DNA of 64,000 bases, taken from NCBI RefSeq assembly GCF_027887165.1, contig NC_077229.1, positions 203,290,322 to 203,354,321 of the forward strand, read 5' to 3'. This stretch comes from Monodelphis domestica. Taxonomy: Eukaryota > Chordata > Mammalia > Didelphimorphia > Didelphidae. Positions 12,864-23,724 of the stretch are shown here, one piece after another. Numbering within the stretch: the first letter of the stretch is position 1; each line of letters starts with the position of its first letter. Made by a program: the position numbers and the translations under genes. Under the pieces are notes generated by a model. That model had not been told where the DNA came from and made no database searches. It saw only the letters and a list, made by a program, of their open reading frames with translations.

Positions 12864-13074
12864 CTTGAAAAGACTCTTTAGAGGAACCAGCATGAAAAGC
12901 TAGAGGAATCTCTGAATTTTTCTTTTTTTCTTTCTCTGGCTGGTCCGATCTATTTTCCATGTCTGAAGTTGCTTTCTTTCCCTCAGTCATTAAGCATGTT
13001 GGAAATTCTGGGGAGAGCTGTAGATGTCTTTCATATTCTTTTTGATCATCCATACTCAGAGGAAGTTTAATTAT
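12864..13074 (-). CDS. exon of unidentified host gene, charged linker region
   Basis: Seen: 211 bp, 70 codons plus one base. On the minus strand the acceptor is TTTATCTCTTAATAG and the donor CAAG|GTGGGT. The frame starts at phase 0, matching the end of the 18-kb exon, so the protein would read from NLYFQ into IIKLPLSMDDQKEYERHLQL and on to a Lys/Glu/Ser-rich stretch (QPEKEKKKNSEI). A second acceptor 20 bases downstream (CCTCTGAG) exists but would break phase. Inference: third coding exon in the window for this gene, leaving the folded domain for a disordered linker. The exon ends in phase 1, so another exon must follow to the left. I could not find it among the L1 copies or beyond the window edge. 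Confidence 0.68.
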
Positions 13075-13084
13075 CTATTAAGAG

Positions 13085-14490
13085 ATAAATCTGTCATCTA
13101 AACAGTTTAAAATATTATGCTCACACAGTAATTTTTCTCTCTAGCATAATAACACAATTTATGAAATCTAAAAGGTCAATTATGAATTCAATTTTCAACA
13201 TCTTGTAATTTTCTTGTTTGATTGCAGGACAAAAGAGGCTGTAGTATGGAATTGTTTCTTATTGTTGTTCTTAAATAAATATCAACAGCTTTTATATTAT
13301 GGCTTCGAATATTATCACTTACTTTTCAAATTCATCCATTCTGTCTTCTAGTTTTTAAATTTTTTTTTCCAAATGATATGCCGCAATTACACATTAACAT
13401 ACATAAAAATATGTGTGTGTGTGTCAGCCTAAGAAGCTGTAACAGTGGGAAATAGAATCAAACGAATAAGTATATAAGTATATAAGTATCCATTGTGTTT
13501 CTTGTGTGCAGATATTTTTTTCAAATGTTACATTCTAAATTCAGGAAAACCATGTACTTAAAATTCAGGAAGTAGTTCCTGATTTGGCAGTATTTTTTCA
13601 CCATGATTTCATTATTCCTTTCATCTGCTCTTCAAGAAAAGTAATAGTATATTCTGTTCATTGCAGAAAATTCCCAGACATGAAACATAAGGTGGGAAAA
13701 AAATATGTTTATATTATTTACCCAGTCAGAGACCTCCATAGGAATTGGATGTAGACATATCATTTAGGAATTGGTCAGTGGAAACTTTTAGGTAAATGAA
13801 ACAACTCATGACATTTCTTTTAAAATACTTAGAAGATTAAATGAGTTAAGTCATAAATCTAAAAAGTAGTTTGCCATTGACTATTAGAATGTTGGCTACA
13901 TTTATCATTATGTCATAAAACTTTATTTTAATATCACTTGTCAAATAATCGTTTAAATCCTGCCTTTAAAAATATCAAATTCTATATAACAATACTTTGT
14001 CTCATTTTATCTGAATGGTGAATTAGTTTTGTTTTGGAATTATTACATGTTATCTTTTTTGCAGTAAGGTAGTAGTACATTTTCACACTCTATCTTGCAG
14101 TGAGGTGAATATTAGATTGCAATTAGCAGAAATTAATAGTGGGAAAACAAAAGTCTTTTCCCTTTTCTTAAAATGTTGACCTAAATTCATTTTCCCAGCA
14201 TGCTGTGTTTTTAATCACACTATTTAATCAAGGAATTTAATCCCTAAATTTAAGCTTTATTTTCACATAACTCATCAATGGCTTTCTTTTAAAAAGTTAC
14301 TTGATCCTGATGATCTTTAGAAAAAATATTCTCCTAACAGTTTGTGTTTATGAGGATAACGCTCTATTACATTAGAGACAGTCACTTTCTAAATTAAAAA
14401 AAAAAACTAGATTACTATAGTAAGACATTTGAAAAGAACTTCTTATTTCAAATTGTCTGAGCACATATATCAAGAAAAAATTACTACTGG
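13085..14490. other. intronic stretch, nothing recognised
   Basis: Between the 13-kb exon and a MIR. It contains only a short GT run near 13413 and short ATAAGT tandem repeats near 13466. No exon or repeat family recognised. Confidence 0.45.
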
Positions 14491-14494
14491 ATAT

Positions 14495-14596
14495 TCTCGG
14501 GTATCAGTATGGCATGGAAATGGAGCATGGGACTTGGAATCAGAAAGAGCAGAGTTTAAATTGTGCCTCAAACATTTACTAGCTACATGATACTGT
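14495..14596 (+). mobile_element. MIR-type SINE fragment
   Basis: Has the core pattern GACTTGGAATCAGAAAGAGC followed by CAAACATTTACTAGCTACATGA. Confidence 0.6.
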
Positions 14597-14616
14597 GGAA
14601 TTCAATTAATCCCTCT

Positions 14617-16540
14617 CAGTCCCAATCCTTCTTTCAGTCACTTAGGCAACAAGCATTTTTTAAGCCCTTACTATATTCTAGGCATTATGATAAGAACTGG
14701 GAATACAAAGAAAGCCAAAAATATGGTCTCTGCCCTCAAGGCTCTAATATTCTAATGAGGGAGATAATATGCAAAAAGTTATCTATATAAACTACTACTA
14801 CTACAATGTATTGGAAAGTTATTGGGGGATGGGATAGGGAAAACCTCCTAGAGAAATTAGGATTTTAGCTGAATCTTGATGGAAGCCAGGAAGATCAGGA
14901 GATAAAGGAAGCAGAGTATTCCAGCCATAAGGGATAGATGTTGAAAAAAGTATGGAGTTGGGAGATACCATTTCCTGTTTGAGGAACTTTAAGAAATTCA
15001 ACTTTTTATACCTTAGAATATGTAGATGGAATTAAAGGATAAGAGAACTGGAGAAGGAAGGGATCAGATTATTAAAGTTTTTAAATATTAAACAGAAGAT
15101 TTTATATTTAATTCTGGAGGTAATTGAGAGCCACTAGAGATTATTGAGTAGGGTTGTGTGAATTTTAAAACTACTGCACCCTACTTAGACCATACTTTAG
15201 AAGATCTGATTTAGCTATTTCCTGATTAGTAACAATGGAGATACTTGATTTAACAGAATCAGGTCTTGGGAACTCTACATTGCCTCACCCTACTTAGTTT
15301 AACAAGGTCAAGAATGTCTTCACCTATACTCAAGGATTAAGTATCTAAGAAGATGGCCTTCAACAGACATGTGCAGAAACAGCAGACAGACCCCTGGGCT
15401 GTCCTAAGTCAAGCTAAGCTATCATTGGTACAGATGAGATGCAGGGAAGTGATGTAAAAACGTCTATATAGGGCACATCACTTCCTCTCTTCAGCCTCTT
15501 TCCCCAGAGAGGCGACTCTGGCTGGTAGAATGCTAAGTGTTCCGACATCTTGGCGTGGTGGTAGCTATTTGTCTGGGTTTGGCAGTGAGTTTGCCCTTGA
15601 GCTAATTCAGGTTCAGGCATTTTGGCTGAGCCCTTTTTGAGTTCAGGCTGATTCCTTCTTCCTTACTCTACAAAATCTTACCTTCCTGGAGCCTCTGGTC
15701 TTCCTCCTGGCACAAGCCAGGTGGGAGAAATACTACATCCTTTCCTTCTTCCTTCTTCTTAATTTCTTTCCACTATATCAATTAAATCACCATAAATTTC
15801 CAGCTGACTTGGTTATATTTTTTTTATTTGGGATATCCATGACAGCCAAATAATTAACATAGTTTAGGTCACAACACTAAAATTATCCTTTACAGGTGAG
15901 GGAGTGAGAAATTCAGACCTATGCTTTAGAAAAATCATTTTGGCAACAGTGGGACACAGATTATAGCAGGGAAATATTAAGACATAGAGATCAACCATGT
16001 ATTTCCTACATACAAGCCCAGTTATGAGATGATGAGTGACTATATCAGGGTAATGGCTGTATGAGTAGATAAGATGGGACTTATAAGAGAGATGTAATGG
16101 CAAAAACATTAATATTGGATAGGTAGAGTGAAAGTGATAGATAAGAGAAAGATGACACCAAAGGTTTTGTGAATGGGAGTGAATAGGAAAATGTCAGTGC
16201 CCTTGACAATAAGAAGGTAGATTGGAGAAGGAAAACATTTAGGGAGAAAGACATTAAACTATGTTTTGAGCATGATGAGTCTGAGATTTCTAAAAGAGAT
16301 GCAGTATGGTGCCAAAAAGCAGTGTTTATTGACAGATTAATAAATCCAAGAATTATTTGCATAGAGATGATAATTGAACCTATAAGGGCTGTTGAAATCA
16401 ACAAATTAGAAAAGATATAGTATTAGGGGAGGAGAAAAGAAGGCCCAGGGTATAACTCTTTGGAACACTCAAAGTTAGTGAGTATGAATGATATGGATGA
16501 AGATCCAGAAAATGGAATAGAAAATGATCAGTGGTCAGAG
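14617..16540 (-). mobile_element. L2 LINE, minus strand, split by an LTR
   Basis: Seen: the 3' end at the left shows GCATTTTTTAAGCCCTTACTAT and CTCTGCCCTCAAGG read on the plus strand, which is the reverse complement of the L2 tail. Coding remnant reaches 16540. On the minus strand at 16363-16352 the RT motif reads YANN where YADD is expected, so both catalytic Asp codons have become Asn. The sequence is interrupted at about 15158-15897 by an LTR-like insertion, with L2 continuing on both sides. Confidence 0.75.
15158..15897 (+). mobile_element. LTR-like insertion in L2 (approximate ends)
   Basis: Starts near TGTGAATTTTAAAACTACTG, has a CGTCTATATAGGGC TATA-type site near 15465, and ends near CCTTTACA. 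L2 sequence abuts both sides. No confident target-site duplication, so the ends are within about 15 bases at best. Family unknown. Confidence 0.6.
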
Positions 16541-16961
16541 TTTCCTTAACTATATGAGGTGATTAGAATGATGGCCTCTAAATCTATGATACTAAACTCA
16601 TTAACATAAATATTTATCTTTAGTTCACACCCATTCCTGGAGTTATAATTGTTATATGGAATTGGGTATTCATTTTGCTTTTTAAATAGGGATCCTTACT
16701 CCTTTACATCCTTTTTCTCCATTTCATAAGCATATATACTTATTTCAGTCTTTAAGTCATTGATACAAACCTATTTGTATGTAAAATGTCTTGTTAAGAG
16801 ATAAATCCTATGTTAGTAGGAAGACTGGTACATCTATTCAATTTAAGTCCCAATAAGTAAAAGGAGGAAACAGAAAAGAGTGGAGAAAGGAGAGGATTCT
16901 TGACACAAATGACATAGTATATCTAGTATATATAGTAAAGATTCTGCCTCTAAAAGATATA

Positions 16962-17150
16962 TTGGGGATACCTATGTGATTCAATGGATTAGAACCATGC
17001 CTACAGATGGGAGGTCCTGTGTTCAAATCTGAACTCAGACATTTCTCTGGGCAAGTAACTTAACCCCAATTATCTGGTCCTTGCTGCTTTTCTGACCTGG
17101 AACCAATACATGGTATTGATTCTAAAACAGAAGGTAAGGCTTTAAAAATA
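16962..17150 (+). mobile_element. WSINE-type tRNA-derived SINE
   Basis: Pattern: CTATGTGATTCAATGGATTAG, TCAAATCTGAACTCAGACA, GGGCAAGTAACTTAACCCC, ending ACAGAAGGTAAGG with an A-rich tail. Same type as 48473-48640. Confidence 0.75.
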
Positions 17151-17564
17151 TATATATTATCATGTCACCTAGAGAAAATAATTTCAACTCTGCAACTTAT
17201 TTCCCCAGAATCTGTAAATTAAAGACTAAATGATCTCTAGCATCCTTTCCAGTTCAAATATTTTATGATTATATGATACCTTGTCTTTTACTTTTGTGGT
17301 ATCTCCTACAACAGGTTAGAGAACCTACTACATAATAATAACTTATGTTTTTGTTTATTGCTCATGCACACCTTTAATTGTGTTCACATAGTATCAAAGT
17401 GATCATCATGGCATGTTAACTAAATTGATTGATTATTCTGTAATTGAAAGATATCATAGATTTTTAAAATTGAAAAATTAGAATTCAAATTTATTAAGCA
17501 GTTTAAACTTGTCAGAAAAAATATATAAATATACAATGCAAAGAATTAGGTAGCTAACTTGCGA

Positions 17565-17705
17565 AGTAGCATAGTATCATGAACTGAATATTTACTGGGA
17601 ATTGGGAAAGCTGGGTTCTATTTCCAGTTCTATCATTAGCTAATTGAATTGCCTCAGACAAAACTTCTAATTACCCCCAGTGCAGGAGTTTGCTGGAAGA
17701 AGATG
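17565..17705 (+). mobile_element. MIR-type SINE
   Basis: Contains AGCATAGTATCATGAACTGA and TCATTAGCTAATTGAATTGCC, diverged MIR core sequence, close upstream in plus coordinates of the 18-kb exon. Confidence 0.5.
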
Positions 17706-17953
17706 TGAAATATATGGTCTTTGAGTTTACCTTTGGCTATGAGAATCTATAAATCTTAAAAGTTTTATTTACCCCTATTACACCAACCTAACTTGAATTA
17801 TAAGTTGATTTTTTGGTGCAAATTATTTTTACTAATTAGAGAGGTTGCTACTCATTGAACTTTGAGGTGATATGAAAACACATGGAGGGTCAAATAGAAA
17901 CAGCTTTGAAAGTTTCTCGGTTCTTTTGATATTTATAGCATCTGATTACAAAC

Positions 17954-18217
17954 CTGAAAATAGAGATTACACAACCAGTGGTCCAAATCTGAACAAATCA
18001 AATCTTCAATTTTCCTGAAATGTTCAAGTTTCTGATCATAATGACCTCGGAGAAGTGGACACTTGAATTTTCCCTCCACTATATCAAAGTTGTTGTCACA
18101 GAAAGGAAAAGCTCCCCAGCCTACTACGCGGTCAATAGACACATAAGTCCCACGAAAGAGAAGAAATTCAAACAGGAGAGTCATGCCAGGCTTCACGTGT
18201 TCATTAGAAGGCAGAAC
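17954..18217 (-). CDS. exon of unidentified C2-like host gene
   Basis: Seen: 264 bp, exactly 88 codons, phase 0 to 0, with a strong minus-strand acceptor (pyrimidine tract ending CTCCTCCCTAG) and donor TTTTCAG|GTTTGT. The peptide contains KPGMTLLFEFLLFRGTYVS, RVVGWGAFPFCDNNFD, GKFKCPLLRGHYD and DLDHWLCNLYFQ. It is rich in Trp, Cys and aromatic residues, unlike the chance frames around it. Joined in phase to the 61-kb exon it continues a strand-rich domain. Inference: second half of a C2-like domain, possibly membrane- or cilium-associated as in several divergent C2 families, but that role is a guess. This is the best-supported coding segment in the window. Confidence 0.88.
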
Positions 18218-18574
18218 CTAGGGAGGAGAAAGATAAACTTATGAGCTACTTGCTAGAACACTTTAGAAAACAATACAAAGTATAATTCAAATTAAATCTC
18301 TCATAAACATAAATATAAGAAGACGTCAATGGAGGTGTGCTGAAACTCACGGAAACTTTATTAATTGAGTGGATATAACTAGACCTTCTACATGTAGGCC
18401 ATATTTTTTTAACATCAGAAAATTCATTCTACAAAGAAACTCAATGAGTACAGTGAACGTTCTTTTTTCTCAAAAGACTTTTAATACTAGACAATGTATA
18501 ATGAAGAAAAACTTCATGAATATAGTGATAGAAGAAATACATTCCTCCAAGGAAAATATTTAATAGCAATTTTT

Positions 18575-18690
18575 TAGAAGGTAAGTTCCTTGAGAGTAGA
18601 CAGACCAATTTTTTCATTTGTACCTCTAACATTTAACAATACTGCCTAGCACCACATATGTGTTTAATATGTGCTTTTTGTTCATTTATT
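18575..18690 (+). mobile_element. L2 3' tail
   Basis: AAGTTCCTTGAGAGTAGACA then ACTGCCTAGCACCACATATG, the L2 terminal pattern. Confidence 0.6.
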
Positions 18691-18702
18691 TAGACTATAG
18701 AC

Positions 18703-18938
18703 CAACAGTTCTCATTTTTTTTTTACTTTAAGACCCCCTTTATAGTCTTAAAAATTATTGAGGATGCTTTTGTCCCCCCCAAAAAAATTTTTGGTTTCTG
18801 TGAGTTTATATCTATCAAGATGTAATGTATTAGAAATTAAAACTTCTAGTATTTTTATGAAAATTTTGAATGTGCAGAATCCCTGAAAGAATCTTGGGAA
18901 TGCCCATAGGTATCCAGACCATACTTGGAGAACTGTTG
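18703..18938. mobile_element. non-autonomous hAT DNA transposon (Charlie-like)
   Basis: Seen: 236 bp with perfect 11-bp terminal inverted repeats (CAACAGTTCTC at left, GAGAACTGTTG at right). It is flanked by an 8-bp duplication CTATAGAC / CTATAAAC (18695-18702 and 18939-18946, one mismatch). The body contains TTAAAAATTATTGAGGATGC and TATTAGAAATTAAAACTT, familiar from mammalian hAT MITEs. No transposase. Confidence 0.85.
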
Positions 18939-18946
18939 CTATAAAC

Positions 18947-19891
18947 AATACAGAAAAAAAGGTATTTGAGATTTGATCATTTTTCCAACAATCCTTCCTG
19001 GTTCAGTTATCCAGCTAAGCAGTTTACTTTGATAAATAAAAGCTGGTAATTGTCAAACTTCCATAATGAGCTATGATGATGGCATCTCAGTGAACAATCA
19101 AGGGGTCAAAAAGGGAGCTAAGCAACTTTAAAAGAAAAGCTGCAAAACTTTTCAACCTTTAGATTTTCCAGTGCTTCTGGTAAACCCTGAAGGTATTCCT
19201 ATTCCTCTACTTTCTACTTTCTTGCCATTTTTTGATTTATCTGATGTGTCTTTCAAAGTCTAATCTCCATTTACATATATTCCCCCTCTAGTTAGGAATA
19301 AAGAACAAGGATAGGACCATAAAAATATACCTCTGGGGCCTGGGGGAAGGCAGCTAAAAACTGACCATGTTTCTTTGCCTCTGTTAAAGGAACCAACTCA
19401 AAGGAAATCCAGACCACTACCTTTCATCCTGATGGCTACATATTAGGCTTGGAAGATTTTATTGAATGATTCCAGGCTAAAGTAAACAACCTAAGATATG
19501 AGGAAAATGAAAAATACCTCCTGGAAGTGTGCCTTATTAAAAGTGAAATTATTGCTTAATCTCTATGATGAGAAAAAAAGCGATAACTTTAGTTTATTCT
19601 TGCTATTAAGTGTAGTGCTATTTATTAGTCAGTGGACTTCTATTTTCTGTTGTCCTGTCCTATGATACATACTTTTCAAGCAAACACTCACTAAGATTAA
19701 AATTAATATCATTATCTGGAAATAAAAATCATGATAAAATATAGACAGCTAATAAATAAAATTTCAAGAGAGCAAGAAACTCTCATGGATGATTAATACA
19801 AGTTGAATAGTGATGAGTCAGAGGATGGGCAGTAAGGGGAGAAAAGATAAATTTGCCAGAGTTGAGTAGCAGCAACAGTCAAGAAAATAGC
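18947..19891. other. intronic stretch, nothing recognised
   Basis: No open frame of note and no recognisable repeat ends. It stops at the left arm of a 41-bp inverted repeat. Confidence 0.45.
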
Positions 19892-19932
19892 AAGGAAGGC
19901 CTGAAGGATAATAACTAAAATGAACATAGTCC
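19892..19932 (+). repeat. left arm of 41-bp perfect inverted repeat
   Basis: Exact reverse complement of 21124-21164. If the insertion at 19933-20524 is removed, the match extends another 12 bases (20534-20545) with one mismatch. Confidence 0.95.
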
Positions 19933-20524
19933 ATATAGTATAGTAGTAGTCTCTCAGTAACTGAGGATGACGATTGTCTTTGTGCACTTTCATCTGTGAT
20001 GTAGATGAGCGTGCACAAAAACACTTGTGCGTGAAGGAGATTTAAGTGGAAAAGTCGATGCACAGAGACAGTCCCACTCTCTCCGCATTGGAAGCCTGGG
20101 TCCAGTGGCACGAAAAGTTGTTACACCTAGAGACTTCCTCAGCTGCATTGGATGACCGTGTTGTCTTTTGTGCTCCAACACGCCCAGAGCACTCCACAGT
20201 GCTTTGCTGCGTCGCCATCTCAGCCGTTGAACCTTCTTATTGGTTTCTTCCGCCTGTTCCACCAAAGCAGTCTTCACATGCTGGGTGAGCAAAGCCCTGG
20301 TTCACCAGGGGTCTATGACCCACTGGCTACCCTCACAAGGTTTAGCCGGCTTGTCGAAGCCATTACCTGGGGTGTGACCGCTGCTGTATGCTAGCAGCTA
20401 CTAGGAGCCAAAAGTGAGAGCAGGGTGTCAGGTGAGGATCAAAGGTTGGAGAGCTGCCCTAGGAGGGCATGACAAGCCCTCCATACCAGAGATACTACTC
20501 CTCCCTGAGCACCCCGTACACCCC
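19933..20524 (-). mobile_element. unassigned CpG-rich repeat (RTE-SINE-like), longest copy
   Basis: Seen: 592 bp, flanked by ACATAGTCC at 19924-19932 and 20525-20533 (9-bp TSD). The minus-strand 3' end (left) finishes in CTACTACTA-type trinucleotides. It matches 39235-39744 for about 470 bp, and the extra 5' part (about 20440-20524) is unique to this copy. A minus-strand frame 20292-19990 (about 100 codons, starting MLTQ) is open here and in the other full copy. Trinucleotide tails are typical of RTE-clade LINEs and their SINEs, hence the tentative label. Strikingly CpG-rich for this region. Confidence 0.75.
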
Positions 20525-20610
20525 ACATAGTCCTTACTAAGTGCCTAAATAGCAAAGTTCTGCTCAAGAAGGTCACTCTTTCAGTAGGTCATTGATACAG
20601 ACAAGGAGAT

Positions 20611-20625
20611 CTCTCTCTCTCTCTG

Positions 20626-20693
<68 letters not shown>
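20611..20693. repeat. (CT)n microsatellite with CTGTCT interruptions
   Basis: 83 bp of CT, with four CTGTCT units near the left end and 26 clean CT units at the right. Confidence 0.98.
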
Positions 20694-20696
<3 letters not shown>

Positions 20697-20919
20697 CATT
20701 ATATTCTAAATTATTGATTTCCATGGTTGTATATATTTTGATAAGTGGTAAAAGAGGGTGAACTTTGAAATTTCCAAGGTCCCCACAATTTCTGTTGCAC
20801 ACAAGGGTAATAATGCACTTCACTTGAAACTGACTCTCCATTGACTCTGGTAAGCTTCTGAGCCTTCAGGAACCCTCCTAAAAGTTCCTGAGTTCCTGGG
20901 ATTCCACTAAAAATGACAG

Positions 20920-21150
20920 TATCTACCAGGCCCAGAGACAGGAAGACAGGAGTTCAGGTCCAATCTCAGATATTTCCTAGTTGTGTAACCCTGGATATGC
21001 TATTTAACCTTATTTGCCTCCGTTTCCTCAATTAAAACATGAGAGTAATGATAGCACATTCCTCCAAGACTTGCTGTGAGGATCAAATGTCATAATATTT
21101 GCATAGTATCTGGCATTTAGTAAGGACTATGTTCATTTTAGTTATTATCC
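20920..21150 (+). mobile_element. MIR-type SINE
   Basis: Core TTCAGGTCCAATCTCAGATA, CCTCCGTTTCCTCAATTAAA, TGCTGTGAGGATCAAATG and a TTAGTTATTAT tail. Confidence 0.75.
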
Positions 21151-21164
21151 TTCAGGCCTTCCTT
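21124..21164 (-). repeat. right arm of 41-bp perfect inverted repeat
   Basis: Exact reverse complement of 19892-19932. Its left part is the tail of the MIR-type SINE at 20920-21150, and its right part runs past the SINE end into flank. Confidence 0.95.
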
Positions 21165-21169
21165 CTAGC

Positions 21170-22055
21170 TAGGAAAAATTAAATTTCCCATCAGTATTCT
21201 TAATGACAATGTATTACAAAAGAAATGATAGAAACAAACCAATTTTTTAAAAGTAAATGGAAATAAGCACATATGGACTCCTTTTAGTGACCTTAAAGTG
21301 CCAGTTTCTCCACCATCTATCTATAGGAAACAATCTTGAGCATAAAAATGAATGAAATGAACTGATTGGTCATATGCGAGTCAATTTCACCAGCTCCAGA
21401 GATGTGGTCAATTTCTTTGCCTTTTTTTCAAAGGCTAGTACATGACAGGAATAATTTCCCTCAATGCATAGCCCTTAATGTCTTGTTCAATCATATGTAT
21501 GTATTTAATTAGACATGGGTGAGAATGGGAAATTGCTTAAGAATACATTTGGAATGACAAACATAGCCATTGATATGTAGGTGTAGTTTATATTATTTAT
21601 GTAAATATATTCTAAGACTTTGTGTAGGCTTAAAATGAAAGAGAAACATCTGTTGAAAAATGCCATAACCCTGTGGCAGCTGCTATTAAACCATTAACAG
21701 TATCAGGTTTCATTTAAACCAGATTTACCATTTTCTATAACAGCCCGTGGGAAAGCTAAAAACATTAGGCACAAATTACTGACAAAAGAGATCCTTAATC
21801 AAGCCATACTTTTCATTTGGCTAGTTGGATGCTAGTAACCTTTGTGAAGTGGGAGTGAAAGGTGGAAAGAAAAAAATGGAGAAAGAGTACAGTTCAGTCA
21901 CCTGCTTTTTCTCCCTAAGTGAAAAATAATGAAGCCGAGCAAAACTATGTTTTTAACCAAAATTCCATCTATTTTATATTCTCATATTGCATTATTAGAG
22001 CAATTACAAGTTTATATTAGTAACAACTATAGACCATAAGAATGGAATGCAGAAG
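21170..22055. other. intronic stretch, nothing recognised
   Basis: AT-rich, no long frame, no recognisable repeat. Confidence 0.4.
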
Positions 22056-22059
22056 GCAC

Positions 22060-22630
22060 TCCCTCTGCTACAGGTTTTTTTAGCTTCCTTGGAAGCTCAG
22101 CTCAAGAAACACCTTCTACATGAAGCCTTTACTTATTCCCCAAGTTTATAATATCTCCTCTAAAATGTGACCAAGTATTCATGCTATGTACATTTTAAAT
22201 TGCCTTAGTTTTTATATTTTCATCTGTGCACATGCTATCTAATCCCCATTCCCTAAAATGGAAAATCCTTAAGATTTGGGACCATTTCTTTTTGGAGGTA
22301 TCAGGGGGGAGAGTGGTTCTTTTCAGTGAGTATAGCACTGGATTTGGAATCAAGAAGATTCATCTTCATGAATTCAAATCTAATCTCAGACAGTTGCTAA
22401 CTGTGTGACCCTGGGCAAGTCACTTAGTCCTTCTTGCCTCAGTTTCCTCATCTTTAAAATGAAATGGAGAAGGAAATGGCAAACCACAGCAGTGTCTTTG
22501 CAAAGAAAACCCCAAATTGGGTCATAAAGAGTCAGACATGACTGAAATTAATGAACAACAAAGACAACAATACCCTCAGAACCTGGCACAGTACCTGAGA
22601 GATAGTAGGTACTGATTAATTTTTTGTTGT
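22060..22630 (+). mobile_element. L2 LINE 3' end, split by a MAR1 SINE
   Basis: Left part: AGCTCAGCTCAAGAAACACC and CTACATGAAGCCTTTACTTA. Right part: AACCTGGCACAGTACCTGAG and AGTAGGTACTGATTAAT. The SINE at 22294-22571 sits between them. Confidence 0.7.
22294..22571 (+). mobile_element. MAR1-type marsupial SINE
   Basis: GTGTGACCCTGGGCAAGTCA, GAGAAGGAAATGGCAAACCA and AGAGTCAGACATGACTGAAA, ending in AACAACAAAGACAACAA. Well preserved and inserted in L2. Confidence 0.88.
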
Positions 22631-23149
22631 TGTTAGTTGATTGATAGAGAATCAGAAATATGCTAGCAGCCTGTTGTCACTTAAAGGAAGAACAATTTGG
22701 AGAATGAACCATAGGTCTAGCTCCATATCAGACATTACAATGTCATCTTGAATATGTAAGGTAACTGTTCTACATATATTTTCTAGATTCCTGATTGTCC
22801 CATCTATTAAATATAGAGACTACCTGATTTTTCTCACTTGAAGAAGCGAGTGAGAGAATATATGAAGGTAATGCCAATAGTATAAAGTGTTATATAAATA
22901 TATTTTCATAAAATAGCATACAGAACAAAACATGGCAATCATAGCAACTCCACAAGCAAAATTCCCTATCTCCTGCTCTCGAATACCTCATGACTCTAGC
23001 AGGTGTCATTCAATAGTGGAGTCTGAACTGTGGATTGGTAATCATTGAGTCCTTCCCTGTCAACAACCACAAACACTATTCAATTTTGAATAGGAAATAA
23101 TGAGTAGCACAAGATAAGCAGATATGAATGGATGACATTCACATTATCT

Positions 23150-23720
23150 CTACCCTCTCCCCAAATGCACGTCTCCATTAAAATTCCCCATTTCTGTGGA
23201 TGACATCAACATCTTTCCAATCTCCCAAGTTCTCAAACTTCTTATCCTTCACTCTTCCTCAACTGAAACCACTCCCCTTTAAAGGTACCAATGATCTCTA
23301 CATTCATGAAATATATTGACTTTTTCTGAACTATTATCTTTTGGACACCTCTGAAGTATACACTCACCTTCTGCTCCTGCATACTTAATCCTCTTCCCTC
23401 TTCTTACATTCTCAGTTGGTAACTTATTGGCTCACATCAGTTTAATTATTTGATAACTCCCAAAGCTATGTATCTAAACCTACTAGCTCTTCTAAATTCA
23501 ATTGCTGCATCAACAATTGTCCATTGGACAGTTTGAGTTTGATTTCTCATCAATATCTCTAACACAAAGTTTCAAAGGCAAATTCTTTACATTTCTCTCC
23601 AAACCAACCATTTATTCAATGTTCCATTTTTCTGTTGAGAGCAACACAAAAAAAAGTTCCCATCATATGAGTTTAGAATCTTGGTATTTTATTATCTTTA
23701 ACTCTTCGCTGACAAAGAAT
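23150..23720 (+). mobile_element. probable L2 coding remnant
   Basis: Pyrimidine-rich stretch with L2-like order (TGTGGATGACATCAACATC, then CCTTCACTCTTCCTCAACTG). No frame survives. Assignment by pattern only. Confidence 0.45.
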
Positions 23721-23724
23721 TAAG

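Noticed and set aside
20046..20394. Plus-strand frames of 80 codons at 20.1 and 39.4 kb
   Set aside because: Antisense to the element's longer conserved frame and overlapping one another. More likely shadows.
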